6,294 nt of DNA, taken from NCBI GenBank assembly GCA_002389295.1, contig DGOE01000085.1, forward strand, positions 9,178 to 15,471. The letters run 5' to 3'. The stretch's first letter is position 1; each line of letters opens with the position of its first letter. A model generated the notes under the pieces. It ran no database searches and was not told the origin of the DNA. It saw only the letters and a program-made list of their open reading frames with translations. The position numbers were made by a program, and so were the translations under genes. This DNA comes from Flavobacteriales bacterium UBA4474. GTDB lineage: Bacteria; Bacteroidota; Bacteroidia; Flavobacteriales_D; Sanyastnellaceae. This document shows positions 1-6,000 of this stretch, piece by piece.

Positions 1-1890
1 AACTTCAACGCTGAAGCCAATACGGCCGACAGTTGTGATTACCCCGTAGACCTTTATGGCGTGGATTATGTGGACTGCGAAGGCACCTGCTTGAATGACG
101 TCGATGGGGACGGTGTGTGCGACGAGGATGAAGTCCCCGGTTGTATGGACGAAGCGGCCGTGAATTTCTCAGCCGAAGCCACCGATGAGGATGGCAGCTG
201 TCTGTACCCCGGTTGCACCGATCCGCTCTACATCGAATACGATGCCGATGCCGACGTGGATGACGGTTCTTGTTCTGTGCTCGTGGTGGAAGGATGTACC
301 GATGTGGATTACACACAATTCGATCCTGCAGCCAACGTAGACGATGGGTCCTGCACGACTTTGGTCGTCTTTGGCTGCACCGACCCTGAGGCGTGCAACT
401 ACAGCGGAGGCTACAACACCGAGGATGGAAGCTGCATCTACGCGGCGGACATTTACGGCAGCCTCAACGTAGACTGCTTTGGCGACTGCGTCAATGATGC
501 GGACCAAGACGGTGTCTGTGACGAGGATGAGCTCACGGGTTGTACCGACCCAGCGGCGTGCAACTTCAGCGCGGCCATCACCGAGGATGACGGCAGCTGT
601 GAGTTCTGCTCCTGCTATGAGCCCGAGGTGATTCCCGGACCGGACACGCTCTATTTTGAGAGTGACAGTGCGGGCTATGGTGCCAAATTGGTGCGGATGA
701 CCGTCCACACCGCTGGAGACCTCGCTGGACAGACGACCTATCGCTTGTATGTCACGGTCCAACACCCCGCTGACAAACTCTCGAGCGTATTTGGCAATGG
801 CGATTTGCCCCTCAACCTGAACACCAGCACGACATGGTACCAAGACCCCATCGGGTCGAATTATGGTTCGTCGATCAACCCGTTGTTGTACGGGGTGATT
901 CCAACGCTGCCTTATGACAGCTGGGTGACCATCGGCGTTGACGCGATCCCCGATTTGGCCCTCGGTCAAGCGGAGGTTCAAGGCGTCAGCAGCCCCGGTC
1001 AGAACTGGCTCGCGGCCTTCTCCGCTGGCGGTGGCATCGACATCGATGACGCCACAGGTGGTGCGTGGTTTGTGACCAATGACGCGACCAATGGCATTGC
1101 CGGCGACGGGCTGGATGTGCTGGTCGGTCAGTTCACCACCGATGGTGTGATTTCCGGCAGCATCAACTTCCAGTTGTTCTTGGAGGGCGACCCCAATGTG
1201 GACATCCGTCCAACGGTGAGCTTCTCTTCAGCCGGCATGGCCTCGAGCCTCTATTCCCAATGTGGCTGCACCAATGAAGGCGCGGAGAACTACGATCCGA
1301 ATGCCATCTATGATGACGGTTCTTGCTTGAGCGGTCCTGGATGCACCTATTCCACGGCATCCAACTACGACCCCGCCGCGGGTTATGATGATGGGTCTTG
1401 TCTCTTTGCCGGTTGTACGGTCGATTACTACCGCAACTACACCACGTATGCCAATGTGGACGCTGGAAATTGCTCCGATGCACCACCTTGCCCAGATTCA
1501 AATGGCGATGGCTTTATCGGTGCGCTGGAGATCACGGACTTGTTGGTGTTCTACAACACCGATGGCGGAGGATGCGGCATTTTCACCCCTCTGACGCCCA
1601 TTGAAATGGGTGTGCTACCATGCGACATGCCGGGCGCTGACTGTGGCGACCAAGGGTGTACCTACCCGACGGCCTTGAACTTTGACCCGGGTGCTACTCA
1701 GGACGATGGTTCTTGTTTCTGGACAGGCTGTACCGACCCCACCATGCAGAACTACCAGCCGTTGGCCAACCTGGACGATGGTACTTGTGTGGCCCCGATT
1801 TGTTGGGACTTCGACTTCAATGGAGCAGTGGGTATCCAGGACTTGCTGGACCTCTTGCTTCTGTTCAATCAATCCTGCGGAGCAGAATAA
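1..1890 (+). CDS. Large secreted Cys/Asp-rich repeat protein with EF-hand motifs (3' part, start outside window)
   Basis: The frame is open from base 1 to the TAA at 1888-1890, so 629 residues are visible and the start and any signal peptide lie upstream. The GTG at 61 is internal, because repeat sequence continues in frame before it. Order of parts: a partial repeat (1-36), a thrombospondin-3-like loop (97-132), five 21-residue GCTD...DDGSC repeats with a second such loop (139-600), an unrecognised module (643-1260), three repeats (1264-1473), an EF-hand loop (1495-1530), two repeats (1654-1788) and a final dockerin-like motif (1807-1842). Paired cysteines and dense Asp/Asn/Gly suggest an extracellular, disulfide-bonded, calcium-binding protein. 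From memory, such repeats are frequent in giant proteins of marine Bacteroidota; their function is unknown to me. The protein ends ten residues after a Leu-rich helix, with no CHU_C or classical type A T9SS tail. No enzyme motif is seen. An adhesin or surface matrix role is inference. Confidence 0.9.
   Translation, partial: NFNAEANTADSCDYPVDLYGVDYVDCEGTCLNDVDGDGVCDEDEVPGCMDEAAVNFSAEATDEDGSCLYPGCTDPLYIEYDADADVDDGSCSVLVVEGCTDVDYTQFDPAANVDDGSCTTLVVFGCTDPEACNYSGGYNTEDGSCIYAADIYGSLNVDCFGDCVNDADQDGVCDEDELTGCTDPAACNFSAAITEDDGSCEFCSCYEPEVIPGPDTLYFESDSAGYGAKLVRMTVHTAGDLAGQTTYRLYVTVQHPADKLSSVFGNGDLPLNLNTSTTWYQDPIGSNYGSSINPLLYGVIPTLPYDSWVTIGVDAIPDLALGQAEVQGVSSPGQNWLAAFSAGGGIDIDDATGGAWFVTNDATNGIAGDGLDVLVGQFTTDGVISGSINFQLFLEGDPNVDIRPTVSFSSAGMASSLYSQCGCTNEGAENYDPNAIYDDGSCLSGPGCTYSTASNYDPAAGYDDGSCLFAGCTVDYYRNYTTYANVDAGNCSDAPPCPDSNGDGFIGALEITDLLVFYNTDGGGCGIFTPLTPIEMGVLPCDMPGADCGDQGCTYPTALNFDPGATQDDGSCFWTGCTDPTMQNYQPLANLDDGTCVAPICWDFDFNGAVGIQDLLDLLLLFNQSCGAE
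97..132 (+). other. Thrombospondin type 3-like acidic loop
   Basis: The segment reads DVDGDGVCDEDE. The D-x-D-x-D-G-x-x-D-x-D-E spacing is that of thrombospondin type 3 / calcium-binding loops found in many secreted proteins. It comes just before the repeat at 139 and is nearly identical to the loop at 496-531. Calcium binding is inferred from the family. Confidence 0.75.
496..531 (+). other. Thrombospondin type 3-like acidic loop (second copy)
   Basis: The segment reads DADQDGVCDEDE, with the same spacing as the loop at 97-132. It is also followed two residues later by a GCTD repeat. The two loops belong to a duplicated 56-residue block (34-201 and 433-600). Calcium binding is inferred. Confidence 0.75.
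643..1260 (+). other. Central non-repeat module of about 205 residues, function unknown
   Basis: Between the first and second repeat arrays lies one segment of about 205 residues with no internal repeats and no cysteine until its last residue. It has alternating hydrophobic and polar stretches typical of a beta-sandwich. Landmarks are YRLYVTVQHPADKL near the start, a VFGNGD-LPL segment, PYDSWVTIG in the middle, GGAWFV, and QFTTDGVISG near the end. From memory, segments with YDSW-T-G and a later QFTTDG recur in other large marine Bacteroidota proteins, but I know no named family or function. It could be a binding or cohesin-like sandwich; that is a guess. Confidence 0.6.
1264..1473 (+). repeat. 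Middle array of three 21-residue GCTD-type repeats
   Basis: Units at 1264-1326, 1339-1401 and 1411-1473 follow the central module directly. They have the same 63-base length and the Gly1-Cys2-Thr3 and Cys21 anchors. The first two keep N-Y-D-P at residues 9-12 and DDGSC at the end. The third is degenerate: its end reads DAGNC and it lacks the usual Asp4-Pro5. Linkers are four and three residues. The third unit runs into the Cys-bracketed EF-hand segment. Confidence 0.88.
1495..1530 (+). other. Canonical EF-hand loop in a Cys-bracketed dockerin-like motif
   Basis: The twelve residues DSNGDGFIGALE match a canonical EF-hand loop: acidic or Asn ligands at 1, 3 and 5, Gly at 6, Ile at 8 and Glu at 12. 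A hydrophobic helix (ITDLLVFYN) follows, as in dockerin-type half EF-hands. The motif is enclosed by cysteines at 1489-1491 and 1573-1575. Calcium binding is expected from the motif; whether it docks to a partner is unknown. Confidence 0.8.
1654..1788 (+). repeat. C-proximal array of two 21-residue GCTD-type repeats
   Basis: Units at 1654-1716 and 1726-1788 are separated by three residues (FWT). Both keep Gly1-Cys2-Thr3, Asn9 with an aromatic at 10, and a DDGSC or DDGTC end. They sit between the two EF-hand/dockerin-like motifs, so the C-terminal region alternates EF-hand, repeat, repeat, EF-hand. Confidence 0.88.
1807..1842 (+). other. C-terminal dockerin-like calcium loop
   Basis: DFDFNGAVGIQD gives Asp1, Asp3, Asn5, Gly6, Val8 and Asp12, a dockerin-type loop. 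A very leucine-rich helix (LLDLLLLFNQ) follows. Cysteines bracket it at 1801-1803 and 1876-1878, and only Gly-Ala-Glu remains before the stop. This motif is therefore the physical C-terminus of the protein, where a T9SS sorting domain would normally sit. Confidence 0.78.
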
Positions 1891-1918
1891 CCAAAACCGC
1901 TTGCATGCTTCGCTGCCA

Positions 1919-1944
1919 GAGGGCGCTCCTGAGGGGGCGCCCTT
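1919..1944. terminator. Hairpin terminator between convergent genes
   Basis: AGGGCGCTCC at 1920-1929 pairs with GGGGCGCCCT at 1934-1943, with one T-G wobble and the loop TGAG. A further G-T pair at 1919/1944 can extend the stem. On the plus strand it starts 29 bases after the TAA and is followed by a moderately T-rich stretch (1944-1953), so it resembles an intrinsic terminator. On the minus strand it lies about 22 bases past the stop at 1966, so it could serve both genes. No long T run is present, so strength is uncertain. Confidence 0.65.
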
Positions 1945-1965
1945 CTGTGTTTCGGGTCCATGGGC

Positions 1966-3009
1966 TCAGCGTGAACCGACCTGCGTGGTGCCGCTGAAAT
2001 CCGGCGTCCATCCCATGCCGATGGCCCATCCTTGAGCGGCGGGAGAGGGGTGGCCTGCATTGACTCCTGGTGCTATCCAGGTCTTCACTTCCCCATGCTG
2101 CCAAGTGAGGGGAATGCGGATGATGCCGTCGGACCGCCATGTGGCTCCGATTTCCAGGACGTGTCCACGCTCATTGCGGGTAAATCGGGAGGGCGATCCA
2201 AAACTTTTGCCGATGCCTGCGCCGAACTCCAGCAGAAAGCTCGGGCCTTGGCGCGCCCCCCTGGACCAACCGCGCCATGCGAGCCGTTGTTTGCCCAGGA
2301 TGTCTTGGGCTTCCACCCACCAAGAAACGGTGCGGCGGACCGTGTCGGCATGGACCGAAGAGAAGTTGGGCGCTTCCACATTGAGCACATGGTGCAGGCT
2401 CAGTGCCCCTTTGATGCTGGGGCCTTGACCGGGTCTTTGTTGTCGTTCCGCGGCGACGCCCAATGCGACCTCCGGAGACAATCCAGCCCCGGCCACGGTG
2501 CCATCCGGCTCGCCGGTTGCGGACTGTGGATCATATCCTCCCGGGCCGTATTGCGCATCCCAGGACCAGCCGGTGCCGTCGAGGACCCATCCCTGTACGC
2601 CGATGCCAATGCCCGCGCTGCCCGTCCAACCTTGGTCCAGCGGGACCCTCAAGGCGCAGTGCAAGGCATGTCGCATTTCTTGCCAGCCATTGGCCGCAGC
2701 GAGGGTGCTGCTGGACAATCCAAACGCCCACCCACTGAGGCCTGTGTTGGACCATCCGGTGCTGTTGGATTCAGGCTTCCACCCGATGCCCAACCACTGG
2801 TCTTGCATCGCCTCTGCGCCAGACCATTTTGTCGCGTGCTGAAGTCCCATGGCCCATGGGGTGTCTCCGAGGGCCCAAGCGGCAGGATGTTCTGTCCCGG
2901 GAAGGCCCCCGATCCATGGGGCCATGGGCTCTTGCGCCTGAGCGCCGGCCCAAGTGAAAGCCAGGATGACGGTGGTCAAGGACCGGGAGGAGCAGCGAAC
3001 GCGCAACAT
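1966..3009 (-). CDS. PorP/SprF-family type IX secretion outer-membrane protein
   Basis: 347 residues. The ATG at 3009-3007 was chosen because it starts a clean signal peptide (basic start, hydrophobic LTTVILAFTWA, cleavage after AQA at about residue 25) and touches the upstream stop. An in-frame extension to 3231 would run through the CHU_C coding region and is not credible. Family signs: alternating Gly/aromatic beta-barrel strands throughout, a WDAQYGPGGYDP segment at 150-161 resembling the family's mid-protein motif, and SLHHVLN at 204-210 resembling its conserved His-containing strand. PorP/SprF proteins are outer-membrane components needed for export of particular T9SS cargo, notably type B cargo such as SprB, and are often coded just downstream of it, as here. 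It is divergent: the usual N-terminal NPAYAG-like motif is not clear, and it has 23 tryptophans. Length fits the family. Assignment rests on context as much as on motifs. Confidence 0.75.
   Translation of the reverse strand: MLRVRCSSRSLTTVILAFTWAGAQAQEPMAPWIGGLPGTEHPAAWALGDTPWAMGLQHATKWSGAEAMQDQWLGIGWKPESNSTGWSNTGLSGWAFGLSSSTLAAANGWQEMRHALHCALRVPLDQGWTGSAGIGIGVQGWVLDGTGWSWDAQYGPGGYDPQSATGEPDGTVAGAGLSPEVALGVAAERQQRPGQGPSIKGALSLHHVLNVEAPNFSSVHADTVRRTVSWWVEAQDILGKQRLAWRGWSRGARQGPSFLLEFGAGIGKSFGSPSRFTRNERGHVLEIGATWRSDGIIRIPLTWQHGEVKTWIAPGVNAGHPSPAAQGWAIGMGWTPDFSGTTQVGSR
2935..3009 (-). other. Sec signal peptide of the PorP/SprF-like protein
   Basis: Residues 1-25 have a basic n-region (Arg3, Arg5, Arg9), a hydrophobic core ending in FTW, and a small-residue A-G-A-Q-A cleavage site before QEPM. 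Signal peptidase I cleavage is more likely than lipoprotein processing, because the only cysteine (residue 6) comes before the hydrophobic core. Confidence 0.8.
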
Positions 3010-3011
3010 CA
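3007..3011 (-). promoter_or_regulatory. TGATG stop-start overlap coupling cargo and PorP genes
   Basis: On the minus strand the TGA of the cargo gene (3011-3009) shares its A with the ATG of the PorP-like gene (3009-3007). No purine-rich Shine-Dalgarno stretch precedes this ATG (the upstream bases read GACTGGTCCGG), so translation of the second gene probably depends on ribosomes finishing the first. This also fixes its start. Confidence 0.75.
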
Positions 3012-6000
3012 CCGGACCAGTCTGAGGGATTGTTCCACCAAGAGGGGCAGTCCGCCATCGGTGGTGGCTGTGAGCCGCACAGCAAAGACCCCCACGGGGT
3101 GTCCTTCGCCATTCCATCCTATGGGGTAGCCCGCGCTGGTGTATGGCTCCAAGGCGCTCCCTCCAGGAAGTCCGGCTTGGGATTCTTCCCAAACCAAGCG
3201 CCCCCAAGCATCGTGGATGGTCATGTGCCATGCGCTGACACCGCTTCCCCTGGGGCGGAAAAAGTCATTGGACCCATCGGCGTTGGGAGAGAAGGCGTCC
3301 GGCAGCCAGATGCTGGTCTGGGGGAGGATGCAGATGACCTGCGTGAGGGTGTCTGCGCATCCTTCTTCCTGTTGGACGATTTGGGTGATGTCCCACGTTC
3401 CGGCAAAAGCCAGGGTCAGTTGCGGGTTGGTGCCGGTTGCCCAACCGGTTGAGTCCGCCTCTGCTGTGGAACCGTCCACTTGCACGGGTGACCAAGACCA
3501 TTGACCGGACTCGGTGCCCGAGGAGAGGTCGATGAGTCCGATGGGCTGCGCATCCCAGGCGATGCAGTCGGAGGAAGGCGTCACGCTGAACCCCGCTGTC
3601 AGTGGGGGGTGTCCCGGTACCAATAGTGTCGTATCGAGGGTGCACCCTTGGGCGGTGTCGATGAGGGTCCACTCAACGGCGGTGCCGGCGACGGCGTCCA
3701 CCACATGGGGGCCAGCTCCGAGCGCCGTGCCTTGAAAAATGTGCTGCGTACCTGCGGGTTGGCTGGCGTCGAGCAAGAGGGTGGTGGGTGCGCCATGGCA
3801 GGCCAATGGCCCCGCGGTGACTTCGGCCTGGAATGGGGCCAGTATGGTCAGTAAGACACTGTCTGTTGCGGAATCGGAGCAACCGTCTTCCACCGTGACG
3901 TACCACCACGATGTTTCCGAAGGCAGCAGGGTACGCGTGGCCAGTGGAGGGCCATTATCCGACCAGGAGATGTCGGTTCCGATTTGGGGTGAGAGCCCCC
4001 CGGTGATGGTGGCTGTGGCTTCCGTTCCGGCTCCTGGGCAGAGTGAGGCGTCTTCCACCGCGAGGTTGACCGTGAGCTCGGGCAGGATGTCTACGTTCCA
4101 AGATTCACTCACCTGGCAGGCCACCCCTGCCCATGTCACTGCCCATGTGTGGCTCCCACTGCCGATGGCGGCGCTGGTGGTGTCACCCGTCCACGGTGCG
4201 CCGTCAAGGGTCCACAAGATGTCGGTTGCTGCAGAGGAAATGCCGCTGGTGATTGGAGTAGGGGGGGCTATTGGAGTGTCGTTGAAGCACAAAGTGGTGT
4301 CTGACAGTGTGCTCCAAATGGGTGGAGATTCCACTTCAATGGAAACGTCATCGGCGCACCCGGCAGGTGATGACCAAAAGACGGCATGGGCTCCCGGACC
4401 CGCCTCTGCCGGCGACCAGGCCCAAGACGCCGAATCGGATGGCCCGAGCACGCCTGGGCCGGACCACAGCGCGCCCAAAGGCATGTCGGGCAGGGGCATG
4501 GCGCCGTCGGAGATACAAGACGTCCAAGGGGCCAGGTCCAGCGAGTCGGGATGGACCACAATCCGCAAGGTGTCGGTGCAGGTATTGACCTCATAAGTGA
4601 TGAGGTGTTCCCCGGTAGCATAATCCACTGCGCTTGTGGCCCATTGGCAATCGCCCAAATCGGTCACATTTCCCATGCCCAAGGTGTTCCACTGACCACA
4701 CCAGGGGCTGGCCTGCAACCCGTCGGCGAGCAATAGATTGGCGGTGTCCGAAGCGCAGGCATGGACCGTACTTGGGGTGATGGCGGTCTGTTTGTTGAAC
4801 ATCCACAAGGTATCGCTGCATCCATTGGGGGCTGAATACACCAGCGGTGACCATTGGCTGTCGGGGACCAGTCCCGGATCGTAGAGTCCGGTTGTGCTTC
4901 CCTGTCCCGCAATGCCGGGACCGTCCCAGGTTCCGCCGGGGGGGAAGAATCCGGGAAAAGGAACGAAAGGTGGTTGTTCCGGACAGCTGCTCCTGGTCGG
5001 GCCCACACCGATGGGCAGCACCACGCCCATGGCCACCCGGTCGCACCCCTGCATTTGATAGGTCAGTGTCACCGGACCGGCAGTGGCCTCTTCGGGCAGA
5101 AAAGCGTCGGCATCTTCAGACAGGGCAGGGCCGGACCACCATCCCCCTGGCGGCGAAAAAGGGAGGGGAATGGCCGGTTCGGATTGGCATACGTTGCCAA
5201 AAACGATGGGGGGGGCAGCCGGTTCTATGTGTACGGTGGTGGTGCCTGCGCATCCCAAAGCGCTAAAAGTGAGCAGGATGGTGGTGTCTTGACCGGGGCC
5301 GACGACTGCCGCGGGGTCAAAATTGGCCCCGCTGACACCGGGACCGCTCCACACGCCTGACGACGGTTGGCCGGGAAGGGCGAAGGGGGCGGACCCTGGG
5401 CAGGTGGCCACGTTGTTGGGGTGTTGGAAGTTCACCACTTCCACCGTGGTTTCGGAACTGCAGGAAGCTGTGCCGAATGCGGCGAAGCCGATGGTGTGGA
5501 CGCCGCTGCCGCTCTCTGCTGCATCAAAGACCCAAGGCGGTCCACTCACCCCATTGCCCGTCCATTCCCCTTGGATGTTTCCCGCACTCAGAGAGAGGGT
5601 CTGGCCTGGACACAAGGTGGTGTCCTGTACCCAAGCTCCGAGGTTGAGCACGGTGACGGTGACGGCAGTGGATCCTGCATTGCCCGAAGCCAATTCTACT
5701 GCCGTGGCCGTATAGGTGGTGGTGGCTGCGGGGCAGACTTCCCAGGGCCCGGCCCCATTCAGTACCGTTCCATCGGTCCCGAGCCAAGTGATGTCTGTGG
5801 GACCGCAGCCGCGGGGAACCGCTTCAAGAAGGGCACACCCCCCTGTGCAGACTGTGTCTGTGTCGGTGACGATTTCCGGCTCAACCGGGCAGCCCGAAGC
5901 GTCCCATGTGGCATCAATGGGCAGCACCCACACCGAGTCGCATGCATCCCTGACCCCGATGAGCAGATCGGCGATCAGGGTGCAGTTTCCTTCGATGGCG

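Larger units (their letters stand above)
1..600 (+). repeat. N-proximal array of 21-residue GCTD...DDGSC repeats (1 partial + 5 complete)
   Basis: Complete units lie at 139-201, 211-273, 292-354, 373-435 and 538-600, each exactly 63 bases. A partial unit at 1-36 ends in DSC instead of DGSC. Fixed positions are Gly1, Cys2, usually Thr3 and Asp4, usually Asn9 with Tyr/Phe10, and Asp18-Gly19-Ser20-Cys21 preceded by Asp or Glu. Linkers are 3, 6, 6 and 34 residues. The units at 211 and 292 plus their linkers make a tandem 27-residue period, with linkers sharing the core LVV. The DNA copies differ at many synonymous sites, so the array is old rather than freshly expanded. A Cys2-Cys21 disulfide and metal binding by the acidic residues are inferred. 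Confidence 0.9.

Noticed and set aside
61..63. GTG as the start of the plus-strand repeat protein
   Set aside because: Repeat-type sequence (NF...DSC, then a Y-x-x-D-x-Y-G segment) continues in frame upstream to base 1, so the gene is cut by the window edge.
1..600. CRISPR-like or DNA-level tandem repeat array
   Set aside because: The regularity is at protein level. The DNA copies differ at many synonymous positions, and the spacers are coding linkers of uneven length.
169..981. Minus-strand open frame (270 codons) opposite the repeat protein
   Set aside because: Its translation is the mirror of the repeat-coding DNA, with no start context or domain. The plus strand has clear repeats in frame.
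2032..3129. Long plus-strand open frame (365 codons) opposite the PorP-like gene
   Set aside because: It is antisense to a gene with a signal peptide and family features. Its product is rich in Arg/Pro/Cys/Gly with no recognisable domain. GC-rich DNA readily gives such shadow frames.
3010..3231. N-terminal extension of the PorP-like gene to 3231
   Set aside because: It would overlap the conserved CHU_C coding region in another frame and bury the signal peptide. The ATG at 3009 gives a proper signal peptide and the stop-start overlap.
3739..4596. Plus-strand open frame (285 codons) opposite the cargo gene
   Set aside because: It is antisense to well-supported Ig-like modules and shows no domain or signal peptide.
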